Positions 24,653 to 32,788 of a DNA stretch of 43,934 bases are shown here, piece after piece. The first letter of the stretch is position 1, and the number at the start of each line of letters is the position of its first letter. Source of the DNA: Shewanella sp. MBTL60-007 (GTDB lineage Bacteria; Pseudomonadota; Gammaproteobacteria; Enterobacterales; Shewanellaceae); assembly GCF_019654915.1 (NCBI RefSeq), contig NZ_BPET01000053.1, positions 1-43,934 of the forward strand, read 5' to 3'. Under the pieces are notes generated by a model. It saw nothing but the letters and a program-made list of their open reading frames with translations, did not search any database and was not told the origin of the DNA. The position numbers and the translations under genes were made by a program.

Positions 24653-25747
24653 TTAGTGCACGTGGCCGGCGCTTGATTTCTCAAGATCTGCCTTCAACAA
24701 AAAGCTCTTTTGCACCGCATACTCTTCGCCAGCTATGAGTCCTGACAACACCTCTGTCATTTGGCTATCGCGCAGGCCAAGCTCAACCACACGTTTTTCA
24801 AAACCTTCTGCATTGCGCACAAACACCACTTGTTGGCCTTCCATTTCTTGCAGCGCAAGGTTGTCAATCATCAAGCCAACAGCTTGCTTACTCAAGGTGA
24901 CGTAACCTGACACTAGACTACCCAGCGACCATTGGCCGTTAGTATTATCAAGCGGTGCACGCGCAAGCTGATATAACTGCCCTTGTGGCGCATTCAATAG
25001 ATATTCAAGCTTCGAATCAGCTTGCTGCTGTGTGCCAGTAACCAATAACTGCTGGCCTACCGCAACACTGCGCATTTGTGCAGGAAAGATCTGATACTCA
25101 GCCCAAAGGCGACTGTCATCGATAATGCTTAGCAATACATTATCGTTTGCCATTTCACCTGCATTGGCGTTGCGTTCAACTACCATGCCTGAAATAGGCG
25201 CTTTGATTGAGTAACGTTTTAGGCTTGAGTTAGACTCAACTTCAGCGATGACTTGTCCAGCTTTAACCCTATCGCCTACGTTAACTTTCATTTGAGTAAT
25301 TAAGCCTGCAAAGCGAGCTTTGACTTGGCTGCTGGCGGCTTCTGGCAATACGGTGCGGCCATACACGGTAACGGTTTGCTTAATATCACCCGCTTGAGCA
25401 ATTTGAGTCGCAATACCTGAGCGCTGCATCTGCTCTGGACTAATATGCACTTTGCCCTCTTCATGCTCATCGTGGCCGTGTTCATCATGCCCATGCTCAT
25501 CCTTATGACCATGATCATCATCGTGCTCATCCTTATGACCATGTTCATCCTCATGCTTATCATGTCCGTGCTCGTCCTCATGCTTATCATGGCTGTGCTC
25601 GTCATGACGCTCAGCTTGATGCTGATGTTCAAGCTCATGGGCGTGCTCATCTGCGGCGTTCACCGGCGTAACAAGCATACAAGCTGTAATGGCCGCAGTG
25701 ACAGCAAGATGAACGAGAGAAAATTTTGTTAGTGTGTTAGCGCTCAT
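24653..25747 (-). CDS. czcB: Periplasmic adaptor of the metal efflux pump, with histidine-rich N-terminus
   Basis: A 364-residue membrane fusion protein. A signal peptide ends near TPVNA (about residue 31). A striking metal-binding stretch (about residues 33-102) follows, with over twenty histidines among Asp and Glu, built from imperfect DEHGH and DKHED repeats. Lipoyl and barrel-sandwich domains come next, with KARFAGLITQMKVNVGDRVK and APISGMVVERNANAGE. A histidine also ends the protein (GHVH). It links CzcA to the outer-membrane channel and may pass metal ions to it. The start overlaps the czcC stop (ATGA). Confidence 0.9.
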   Translation of the reverse strand: MSANTLTKFSLVHLAVTAAITACMLVTPVNAADEHAHELEHQHQAERHDEHSHDKHEDEHGHDKHEDEHGHKDEHDDDHGHKDEHGHDEHGHDEHEEGKVHISPEQMQRSGIATQIAQAGDIKQTVTVYGRTVLPEAASSQVKARFAGLITQMKVNVGDRVKAGQVIAEVESNSSLKRYSIKAPISGMVVERNANAGEMANDNVLLSIIDDSRLWAEYQIFPAQMRSVAVGQQLLVTGTQQQADSKLEYLLNAPQGQLYQLARAPLDNTNGQWSLGSLVSGYVTLSKQAVGLMIDNLALQEMEGQQVVFVRNAEGFEKRVVELGLRDSQMTEVLSGLIAGEEYAVQKSFLLKADLEKSSAGHVH

Positions 25748-27141
25748 TTTGTGTGTCCTTTAGCTACATTAGAAATAGCTGCGTTAGAAAAGTCTGCTGG
25801 CTCTGAAAAGTCATTGAAAAAAGTATGTTGTGAAGCAGGTAGTGGTTCGGCAATCAGTTGCTCAATATCAACGCCGTAGCGCAATGCAGACGCAGCTGAA
25901 TCAATCAGTGCTCTACGGGCAAATAACAGCTCTTCACGGGCAGTTAAATAATCAAGGTAGCTATACAAACCTTGCTCATAACCTCGTTTAGTGTCTTCAA
26001 GGGCTGAGGTTAAGGTAGGGATCACGCTTGATTGCAAACGGTTTACTGTGATTATCGCTTGCTTGCGGCTGGCATAAGCGCGGTATAGCTGACCATATAG
26101 TTCAAGCAATGCCACTTCACGATTCGCCAAAACTTGTTCTTTTGCCGCTTGAGCTGAGATGATTTCACCGGCATTTCGCTCGCTATTAAATAGCGGCATA
26201 CTAAAACCAGCGGTGAGTGCCATGTCGTTAGTCTGTTGTAACTGCTTGACTCCAACTGACCAACTAATATTGCTACTCGATTGAGTTTTAGCAAAACGCA
26301 GCTCGGCTTCTTTAAGCTGTACCTGAGTTAAAAACGCAGTGATTGCTGGGCTATATTTTACTTTTTCAAATAGCGGCTCAAGCGCTACGTCATCAGTAAA
26401 TGCAAATAAATTGCCCTGCAGAGAGTCAAAGCTAACTTGAGATTCGCCCCACATCATACTCAACGCTAATTTCGCGTAGTCAAGCTGCTGTAGCTGAGTT
26501 TCAGCAACTAATTTGGCATTAAACACTGCAGCTTGAGCGCGCTTAAGTTCTGCATCTGAAGTCACCCCAACCTGCGCTCGCTCTGCCACTACTGCTTGGG
26601 TTTCTTCCGCAAGCGTTAAGCCATCTATCGCCAGCTGTAGCTGAGATTGTGCGGCTAATACATCAATGTAGCGACGAGTGGCTTCAGCTAATAAATTAAG
26701 CGCAGTGATTTTTCTTTCCGCTTCCAATACAGCACGCTGCTCACTTACAACGCCTTTACGTGCGGCTAATTTGTCACCAAGTTCAATCACCGATGATAGT
26801 GACACACTGAACTCCGCGCTCTCAATGCCTTGGAACTCGCCAGTTCCAATAACATTATCGACATCAAATCCAATCTCATAGCCAGGAGTAAGTGCCTGAG
26901 TTTGTGCAGCACCATCAAGTGCATTGGCTCGAAACTGAAACACCTTCAAGGTAGGATGTTGCTGTTGTACTCGCTCAATGACCTTAGCTAACGACAGCGT
27001 ATCAGCTTGCGTTTCAGCCTTTGCCAAAAACGGGACAGCAAATAGAAGAGTAATGATTGCGAGGGTGCTAAAAAGCCCTCGCCCAAGACAACGTATCACC
27101 ACTTTTGTGGCATCGTTGCTGATATAAGTATTATAAAACAT
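25744..27141 (-). CDS. czcC: Outer-membrane channel of the metal efflux pump (TolC/CzcC family)
   Basis: A 465-residue outer membrane efflux protein. An extended N-terminus with a hydrophobic signal segment ends at PFLAKAET (about residue 43). Two TolC-type repeats with long amphipathic helices follow, such as LAKVIERVQQQHPTL at the start and GLYSYLDYLTAREELLFARR near the end. It forms the exit duct for CzcAB. It is first of the three pump genes and is coupled to czcB by an ATGA overlap. Confidence 0.9.
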   Translation of the reverse strand: MFYNTYISNDATKVVIRCLGRGLFSTLAIITLLFAVPFLAKAETQADTLSLAKVIERVQQQHPTLKVFQFRANALDGAAQTQALTPGYEIGFDVDNVIGTGEFQGIESAEFSVSLSSVIELGDKLAARKGVVSEQRAVLEAERKITALNLLAEATRRYIDVLAAQSQLQLAIDGLTLAEETQAVVAERAQVGVTSDAELKRAQAAVFNAKLVAETQLQQLDYAKLALSMMWGESQVSFDSLQGNLFAFTDDVALEPLFEKVKYSPAITAFLTQVQLKEAELRFAKTQSSSNISWSVGVKQLQQTNDMALTAGFSMPLFNSERNAGEIISAQAAKEQVLANREVALLELYGQLYRAYASRKQAIITVNRLQSSVIPTLTSALEDTKRGYEQGLYSYLDYLTAREELLFARRALIDSAASALRYGVDIEQLIAEPLPASQHTFFNDFSEPADFSNAAISNVAKGHTK

Positions 27142-27254
27142 CAGAGAATAAGCCTCGATTTAATACAAAAATACAGATCTGCTAGCTAAATCTGAAAAAG
27201 ATGCAACAGATCTTTAGCAAGCTTTAAAAGCTGGCTAAATCAATAATATTTTGA

Positions 27255-27665
27255 TTAAACGAGTAAGGCTTTGGGCGGACGCAAAAGCGAATAGTAAGGT
27301 GCTTCAACAGAAGTGAAGTTAACTGATAACACGAAGCTATTTGGGTAAGCCTGTGCTGTTTGCATCGCAGACATTGGATGCATTAACGTCATACAGCATG
27401 AGCAGCAGTTATTGCTACAGTCTGCACAATCGTCTTCTACATGGCTGCTATTGCCAGCCTCATCACATTGGGATGTATTGTCAGCAAAAGTATTAATTTG
27501 CTCAACAACATGGCTTGCAGCGCTACCGCAATCTTGGTGGGCAGAAGTACAGTCATCAGCCATAGTCACCATAGATTGCATCGTTAAAATCACGATCAAC
27601 AATATCCGCCCCAACTTAGCTGGAGAGCAAATAAATGCGTGAATAAAACGAGCTAGGCGAAACAT
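27255..27665 (-). CDS. Small Cys-rich exported or membrane protein upstream of czcCBA
   Basis: A 136-residue protein without a family I can name. It has a long basic N-terminus and a hydrophobic segment (about 19-36, LGRILLIVILTMQSMVTM). A Cys-, His- and Asp-rich middle follows (about 38-92, with DDCADCSNNCCSCCMTLMHP). The end is a conserved-looking YYSLLRPPKALLV. The cysteine cluster, export signal and position 113 bases ahead of czcC suggest a periplasmic metal-binding accessory or sensor. That role is inference from context. Confidence 0.7.
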   Translation of the reverse strand: MFRLARFIHAFICSPAKLGRILLIVILTMQSMVTMADDCTSAHQDCGSAASHVVEQINTFADNTSQCDEAGNSSHVEDDCADCSNNCCSCCMTLMHPMSAMQTAQAYPNSFVLSVNFTSVEAPYYSLLRPPKALLV

Positions 27666-27721
27666 TATGACTAACTACAATCCTTAATTATGTTACTAGT
27701 CCTCACTGTGTTTATGATGAC

Positions 27722-27990
27722 TAATACCAATCAGTATAAACATTTAGTCACTCAGCGAGAGTTTAGCGGTTTTGAGGCAAGGCAACGAGTGAAGAGCATA
27801 GTTGTTCTACGTTCAAGCTCGTTAACACAGCATCAGAATCGCTAAAACTCGCCATTTTGGAGCGTTTTTGGCTGCCTACTTCTGCGTTGATTAGCTTTAT
27901 AAGGGAATAACCATTATTGCAGCTATTCGCCTTGAATTAGTTTGCCAAAATCGCTCTGAGTAGATCAAATTCTTATACTGATTGGTATAA
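27722..27990. mobile_element. MITE-like non-coding element
   Basis: The 18-bp ends TAATACCAATCAGTATAA and TTATACTGATTGGTATAA are inverted copies matching at 17 of 18 positions, enclosing 233 bases with no open frame. An internal imperfect inverted repeat pairs GAGTTTAGCGGTTTTG (about 27759) with the complement of CAGAATCGCTAAAACTC (about 27833). No clear target duplication longer than TA or TAT is seen. It lies between the metal efflux operon and the RIC gene, in otherwise non-coding DNA. Confidence 0.72.
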
Positions 27991-28183
27991 TATCTTAGTT
28001 TGCTGCAGGTTAGTGTAAATTAATCGAAATTAAAACACTATATTAAAACCTTGTTTCAAGACTCAAATCACATCAGTTTCATACAATAGAATCGATCAAT
28101 TCAACAGTTCCATATGAGTTCCCCATACTCCTATCGCAGTATAAGACCTACCTACATTGAGCTAATTTGGCGCAAAAAATGTG

Positions 28184-28210
28184 ATTACCCGAGCATTTTA
28201 CTCAGGTAAT
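28184..28210. other. Inverted repeat upstream of the RIC gene
   Basis: ATTACCCGAG and CTCAGGTAAT pair at 9 of 10 positions around a 7-base loop. No U-tract follows, so it is more likely an operator or mRNA structure than a terminator. It lies 16 bases before the NsrR-like site. Confidence 0.45.
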
Positions 28211-28225
28211 TGTTGAACCACAAAT

Positions 28226-28248
28226 AAGATGCAAATAATATACATGTA
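28226..28248. promoter_or_regulatory. Candidate NsrR binding site
   Basis: An 11-1-11 arrangement with left half AAGATGCAAAT (9 of 11 to the NsrR half AAGATGCATTT). The right half, ATATACATGTA, reads TACATGTATAT on the other strand (7 of 11). NsrR is the nitric-oxide-sensing repressor that controls ytfE in enterobacteria. The site lies 28 bases before the RIC start codon. Confidence 0.6.
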
Positions 28249-28275
28249 AATAAATTGCGTTTATTGGAGCAGCGT

Positions 28276-29004
28276 ATGCCTCAGTCTCAAGCTGATCAAT
28301 CTCAAGAAAAGACCAACTTACTCAACACTCGTGTCGGTGAACTCGTTGCCAATGACTTCCGTACTGCACATCTTTTTAGCCAATATGGAATTGACTTTTG
28401 TTGTGGCGGTGGCATTTCTTTAGCGCGAGCAATTAAACGTTTCGATGCCGATGAAGATGCACTGCTTAATGCGCTAGTAGCATTGGCAGCACAAGGCGAT
28501 AAACAGCAAGGGTTGGAGCAACTACCGCTGCCCGATCTACTCAATTACATTGAATCGACACACCATACTTTTGTAAGAGAAAAAGCCCCATTACTACTGG
28601 AATATAGTCAAAAAATGGTACGTGCCCATGGTGAAAACCATAGTGAGATTAAACCGCTAGCAGGTTGGATCCGCGCACTCGTTGATGACTTAATGCCGCA
28701 CTTGATGAAAGAGGAACAGATCCTATTTCCCGCCATCTTAGGCCTATACAATCAAGTGGAAATGCAAACTTGCTTTGGTCATATCGGCAATCCAATTAAT
28801 GCCATGCAATATGAGCACGATGACGCATTGCAGATCTTTGAAAAAATTAGTGAACTAACTAATGGCTTTACTCCACCTGCACATGCTTGCACCACTTGGC
28901 GAGTTTGTTACGCCAGCTTGGCCGAATTTGAAGCTGACTTAAAACAACACATCTATCTTGAGAACAATATCTTGTTCCCGAAAGCATTGGCGCTGACCGC
29001 CTGA
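28276..29004 (+). CDS. ytfE: Iron-sulfur cluster repair di-iron protein (YtfE/RIC/ScdA family)
   Basis: A 242-residue protein. The N-terminal ScdA domain has the Cys pair in YGIDFCCGGG (C42, C43). The hemerythrin-like domain follows, with metal-binding histidines and glutamates in HHTFVR, MPHLMKEEQILFP, MQYEHDDALQ and KQHIYLENNILFP. It repairs Fe-S clusters damaged by nitric oxide or oxidants. The frame extends to a TTG at 28255, but the ATG at 28276 has a GGAG site eight bases ahead and gives the normal family length (E. coli 220). It is monocistronic with a terminator and carries a candidate NsrR operator. Confidence 0.94.
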   Translation: MPQSQADQSQEKTNLLNTRVGELVANDFRTAHLFSQYGIDFCCGGGISLARAIKRFDADEDALLNALVALAAQGDKQQGLEQLPLPDLLNYIESTHHTFVREKAPLLLEYSQKMVRAHGENHSEIKPLAGWIRALVDDLMPHLMKEEQILFPAILGLYNQVEMQTCFGHIGNPINAMQYEHDDALQIFEKISELTNGFTPPAHACTTWRVCYASLAEFEADLKQHIYLENNILFPKALALTA

Positions 29005-29027
29005 TAAGTTTTTACAGCAAAGAAGCA

Positions 29028-29054
29028 AAAAGGCTCACCGTTGTGAGCCTTTTT
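29028..29054. terminator. Bidirectional Rho-independent terminator
   Basis: The stem AAAAGGCTCAC / GTGAGCCTTTT is flanked by A- and T-runs. It separates the convergent RIC and lipoprotein genes. Confidence 0.9.
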
Positions 29055-29055
29055 A

Positions 29056-29520
29056 TTAAATCGCGGTTTGCTGAAGTGGTGACCAAGCTATTGAAGCTTG
29101 CTTTTGCTGAATAAGCTGTTCTATTAGCTCACGAATTTTAGGCTCCGCATCAATAAATTTATTCATATTCGCTCCACCGCTTCGAGCGTCATAAATTGCT
29201 TCACCATCTAAACGCCCTTGATGGAATACCTTAATCTCTGCGTAAACCATGTATAACGCAAGATCCCAACGCCAGTTCGCCGTATACGTAGCAGTCCACT
29301 CACATTGCTGGCTGGCATCTAACTCTTCGATGATGCGATATTTAATCTGTTTCTCTGCAAGGATCTTCTCCATCTCCTGCAAAAAACCATCCCTCACGTC
29401 GGGGTTCTTTTGAATACATACTTCAGCATTATTGTTCACATGAACCGGATCAACACGCTGTTTAATTGAGCAGGCACTGGTGAGTAATAAAACTGATAGC
29501 GCAACACATAGTTTTTTCAT
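29056..29520 (-). CDS. Predicted lipoprotein of unknown function
   Basis: A 154-residue protein beginning with a lipoprotein signal peptide; the lipobox LTSAC puts the lipidated cysteine at about residue 17. The mature part has an alpha/beta look, with WTATYTANWRWDLALYMVY and a conserved-looking AIYDARSGG segment. This recalls small Sbal-type gammaproteobacterial lipoproteins that I cannot name with certainty. It is leftward, 106 bases downstream of yigB, and could be read through from that operon or have its own promoter. Confidence 0.75.
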   Translation of the reverse strand: MKKLCVALSVLLLTSACSIKQRVDPVHVNNNAEVCIQKNPDVRDGFLQEMEKILAEKQIKYRIIEELDASQQCEWTATYTANWRWDLALYMVYAEIKVFHQGRLDGEAIYDARSGGANMNKFIDAEPKIRELIEQLIQQKQASIAWSPLQQTAI

Positions 29521-29626
29521 GATAACCCCTATCCTATAAAACTTTGTTATTATTAAATTTTCAAAGAATAGAGCATATCAAGACAGTGAAAAATAACAAG
29601 TTATTAACAACTAATAATTCAATAGA

Positions 29627-30343
29627 TTACAACAACTGTCTCAGCTGCTGCACAGAGGATATTTCGATATGAGGTAGCATCCCGTAGGCGCTCGACTTAT
29701 CAATCACACCAAAGCCAGGGTTAAGCCAGACAGCTTGGCAACCAGCTCGTCTTGCCCCATAGACGTCACTCTTTGCGCTATCACCAATATGAAGAATACT
29801 TGCCAAGGGTAGCCCCAATTTTTCAGCAGCCAATACAAACATCTCTGCCGATGGTTTTTGCTTATAGCCGTGCCCTGGGTGCAATACGAACTCGAATAAT
29901 CCCTCTAAGCCAATCCTTTGATGATCGACATTGCCATTGGTAATGCCGATCAAGCGATATTTCTGTTTAAGCTGAGCTAGCAGCTCAATAACCTCTGTCG
30001 AGACTTTGAAGTGACTACGATACTTCACAAAGTGCTCAAGACCCGCCTTAGCACCTGCTTTTGCGGTTTGGGCGTCATAACCCAATTGCAGCAGACCACG
30101 CTCCAACATTGTCAGTCGCGCAACGGTCGTATCATGACGAAGCTCTGGTGATTCCCTAAACAGGGCTAGCTTGAGTCTGCGCCAGTCAGCAAGCTGCCAC
30201 TTTGCAGATTTAGGATAGGCTTGGTGTAAAAAGGTCTGCAGCTCGGATTCAGCCTGAATGATGATCGGCCGATTATCGTAGAGAGTGTCATCTAAGTCGA
30301 AGCTGATAGCTTGAAAGGCTTGTGGACGAATATAGATCTTCAT
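29627..30343 (-). CDS. yigB: HAD-superfamily phosphatase YigB
   Basis: A 238-residue haloacid-dehalogenase hydrolase. Motif I is SFDLDDTLYDN (nucleophile D16, D18). Motif II lies in IGITNGN, the lysine in KPSAEMF, and motif III in HIGDSAKSDVYGARRAG. In E. coli YigB dephosphorylates 5-amino-6-(5-phospho-ribitylamino)uracil in riboflavin synthesis, and also FMN. Its ATG overlaps the xerC stop (ATGA), the same operon order as E. coli dapF-yigA-xerC-yigB, which supports the name. Confidence 0.9.
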   Translation of the reverse strand: MKIYIRPQAFQAISFDLDDTLYDNRPIIIQAESELQTFLHQAYPKSAKWQLADWRRLKLALFRESPELRHDTTVARLTMLERGLLQLGYDAQTAKAGAKAGLEHFVKYRSHFKVSTEVIELLAQLKQKYRLIGITNGNVDHQRIGLEGLFEFVLHPGHGYKQKPSAEMFVLAAEKLGLPLASILHIGDSAKSDVYGARRAGCQAVWLNPGFGVIDKSSAYGMLPHIEISSVQQLRQLL

Positions 30344-31254
30344 GATCTGTTGCCTCGTTTTTTAGCTCTTGGATGCGCACCGTCATACACCTTGGCTAGA
30401 TGCTGAAAATCCAAGCTGGTATAAACCTGCGTGGTCGACAAATTTGCGTGGCCTAATAGCTCCTGTACCGCTCGTAGATCCGCACTGGACTCCAGCATGT
30501 GGGTAGCAAAGGAGTGACGCAGTTTATGGGGATGCACCTTAATCCCTAGCGCTTGATCTTGGCCCCATTTAGCGAGGCGCGCCTGAATACTTCTGTGAGC
30601 CAAACGTTTGCCCTTGGCAGTGACAAACAAGGCATCGTCTTCACAGTAAATATCGCGCTTGATATCCAACCACTGGTTTATAGCCGTTAACGCTAATTTT
30701 CCAATAGGCACAATCCGCTCTTTACTGCCCTTACCTAAGACTTTGACCTGAGCTTGAGAGAATTGGATATCAGCGACATTCAGCGCTGCAAGCTCCGCCA
30801 AACGCAAACCAGAGGAGTAAAACAGCTCCATGATGGCTTTGTCACGTAGACTAAGGGGATCATCGCCATCAATGTCGAGCAGATGGCTCACCGAATCGAC
30901 ATCCATATTCTTAGGCAGAGGCTTGCCCTGTTTAGGCGCCGTAAGGCTAATGGCTGGATTAACTTTAATCTGCTGCTCTCTAAGTAGAAACTCATAGAAC
31001 TGTTTTAGGGCAGAAAGTGTCAGTGACAATGACCGTGGACTTAAGCCTTTGCGATGCAGCTTAGCTAACATGGCTTGTAAAGACTCATGCTGCAAAGACA
31101 ACCAAGTGTCCGTTTCGCCAAATAGTTTCTCGATGCGTTGCAGCTCAAACAGATAGTTACGCACCGTATAGGCCGAGACTTGACGCTCTGTGCGCAGGTA
31201 ACGCTCAAAGTCATTCAACCAACGCACATTATTCGATAACGCTTCGTCAGTCAT
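30340..31254 (-). CDS. xerC: Tyrosine recombinase XerC
   Basis: A 304-residue recombinase. The N-terminal SAM-like core-binding domain covers about 1-100. The catalytic domain holds R151 (SSGLRLAEL), K175 (LGKGSKER), H243 and R246 (HPHKLRHSFATHM), H269 (LLGHANLSTT) and the nucleophile Y278 (QVYTSLD). All catalytic residues are intact. With XerD it resolves chromosome dimers at dif. It is part of the dapF-yigA-xerC-yigB operon, so it is the housekeeping enzyme and not a mobile-element integrase. Confidence 0.96.
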   Translation of the reverse strand: MTDEALSNNVRWLNDFERYLRTERQVSAYTVRNYLFELQRIEKLFGETDTWLSLQHESLQAMLAKLHRKGLSPRSLSLTLSALKQFYEFLLREQQIKVNPAISLTAPKQGKPLPKNMDVDSVSHLLDIDGDDPLSLRDKAIMELFYSSGLRLAELAALNVADIQFSQAQVKVLGKGSKERIVPIGKLALTAINQWLDIKRDIYCEDDALFVTAKGKRLAHRSIQARLAKWGQDQALGIKVHPHKLRHSFATHMLESSADLRAVQELLGHANLSTTQVYTSLDFQHLAKVYDGAHPRAKKRGNRS

Positions 31255-31266
31255 AGAGCCTCACTA

Positions 31267-31899
31267 TTAAATTTTAGTCAGTTGGTGATCGAGTAACTGC
31301 TTAAGCTGAGACAAGAGAAGGTAGTCCATCTCAGGATGAAAATGCATAGGATCTTGACTCGCGATGGCAAAGATCACCTGACCACACTCTTTCGATAAGC
31401 GAGATAGTGCTACCGAGCCAACCTCCGTGCCAAACAGGCGCTTCGACTCCTCTTTAGTCAAGCGACCAAAATAGTAACCCGAGTCGAGACGCTTACTCCA
31501 GATCTGCGATAACTCGCTGTCGATGTCATGTACCGTGATAAGCCTTACATGACTAAACTGAAACTGCTCTTTTAGACCGCTAGACAACACCTGACGTAAT
31601 TCGCCCATATCCTCACATTTTAGCAGTTGCATGGATAATGCACTGTTAAACATAAAGATCTGCTCATTACGTGACGCCATGGCTAAAAGGGCCGTGATCT
31701 CCTCTTCCAGCTGACTGACTCGTTGACGCAACATCTCCTGCTGACGCTCAACAAGCGAAACTGCGCCTCGCTCAGCATGAGGGATGCGCATGGCCAGTAA
31801 CAGTTCAGGATAACGACTGAAGAAGTCAGGGTTTTCCAGCAGATATTCGCGAATTAGAATTTCATCAAATGGAGGAGTAGATTTAGAGTTATCTATCAT
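31267..31899 (-). CDS. yigA: DUF484 family protein YigA
   Basis: A protein of about 210 residues of the DUF484 family, a GAF-like fold with an N-terminal region LIREYLLENPDFFSRYPELL typical of the family. A coiled-coil stretch follows (about 50-80, LVERQQEMLRQRVSQLEEEI). The frame extends to 31947, but the ATG at 31899 overlaps the dapF stop in an ATGA, so I chose it. Function is unknown; the conserved place between dapF and xerC is the main support for the name. Confidence 0.87.
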   Translation of the reverse strand: MIDNSKSTPPFDEILIREYLLENPDFFSRYPELLLAMRIPHAERGAVSLVERQQEMLRQRVSQLEEEITALLAMASRNEQIFMFNSALSMQLLKCEDMGELRQVLSSGLKEQFQFSHVRLITVHDIDSELSQIWSKRLDSGYYFGRLTKEESKRLFGTEVGSVALSRLSKECGQVIFAIASQDPMHFHPEMDYLLLSQLKQLLDHQLTKI

Positions 31900-32732
31900 T
31901 GTGAGATCTGCCCATCGTAAACATGTTCTGCAGGTCCTGTCATCCACAGCGGCTTACCTTCACCGTCCCAGTTGATCATTAAGCTGCCACCAGGTAAGTC
32001 TACCTGCACATTTCTATCGAGCTTACCTTGCAAGATCCCCACGACTACAGCTGCACATGCACCTGAGCCACAGGCTAAGGTCTCTGCTGCACCACGCTCG
32101 TAGACTCTAAGTTTGATATGGCTAGGACTTAACACCTGCATAAAGCCGACATTGACGCCCTTTGGAAAACGTTCATGGTTAGTAAGCTCTGCGCCTATGG
32201 TATCGACATCGGTCTCGGCGGCATCATCCACTTCTATCACACAGTGAGGGTTACCCATAGAGACTGCGCCACAAAGATAGGTACCGCTTGGTGCCATCAG
32301 CAGGTAAGTTTTCTCCGCTTTCTTTGCAGTAAATGGGATCTTACCCGGCTCTAGGATCGGGATGCCCATATTAACGGTAACCTTACCATCACGCTCTAAG
32401 CGCAGAGTTATCTTACCCGATGAGGTGCTTACTCGAATTTTATGCTTATGGGTCAGGCCCTTGTTACGCACAAAACGTGCGAAGCAGCGCGCGCCATTGC
32501 CGCACTGTTCAACCTCACTGCCATCAGCATTAAAGATGCGATAATGAAAATCTAAATCGGGATCGTAGGGAGGCTCCACCAGTAATAACTGATCGAAGCC
32601 CACACCAAAGTTCCGATCCGCTAGACGCTTAATTTGATCGGGAGAGAAGAACACATTCTGTGTCACTCCATCGACAACCATAAAGTCATTGCCTAGCCCA
32701 TGCATCTTAGTGAATTGGATCAAGATGGACAT
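31896..32732 (-). CDS. dapF: Diaminopimelate epimerase
   Basis: A 278-residue PLP-independent racemase converting LL- to meso-diaminopimelate for lysine and peptidoglycan. The two catalytic cysteines lie in EQCGNGARC (C77) and ACGSGACAA (C221), each in its half of the pseudo-symmetric fold. Length is near E. coli DapF (274). It lies after lysA, 56 bases apart with a hairpin between, and overlaps yigA. Confidence 0.97.
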   Translation of the reverse strand: MSILIQFTKMHGLGNDFMVVDGVTQNVFFSPDQIKRLADRNFGVGFDQLLLVEPPYDPDLDFHYRIFNADGSEVEQCGNGARCFARFVRNKGLTHKHKIRVSTSSGKITLRLERDGKVTVNMGIPILEPGKIPFTAKKAEKTYLLMAPSGTYLCGAVSMGNPHCVIEVDDAAETDVDTIGAELTNHERFPKGVNVGFMQVLSPSHIKLRVYERGAAETLACGSGACAAVVVGILQGKLDRNVQVDLPGGSLMINWDGEGKPLWMTGPAEHVYDGQISQ

Positions 32733-32749
32733 CCTTAAAAAGTATCTGC

Positions 32750-32770
32750 CGCAAACGTCTTACGTTTGCG
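32750..32770 (-). other. Intra-operon hairpin between lysA and dapF
   Basis: A perfect 9-bp stem (CGCAAACGT / ACGTTTGCG) with a 3-base loop in the 56-base gap. Read leftward it is followed by GCAGATACTTTTT, so a U-run begins only about eight bases later. It may stabilise or process the transcript, or attenuate dapF expression. Confidence 0.5.
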
Positions 32771-32788
32771 ACTTAGTATTGTTCTAGT

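Noticed and set aside
25445..25732. Met/Leu/Ile-rich frame opposite the adaptor gene
   Set aside because: It is the complement of the histidine-rich codons of czcB; reversing CAT/CAC repeats makes an artificial hydrophobic frame.
28255..28275. TTG-initiated extension of the RIC gene
   Set aside because: The ATG at 28276 has a proper GGAG site that lies inside the extension.
30340..31254. Tyrosine recombinase as a sign of a genomic island
   Set aside because: Gene order dapF-yigA-xerC-yigB identifies it as housekeeping XerC.
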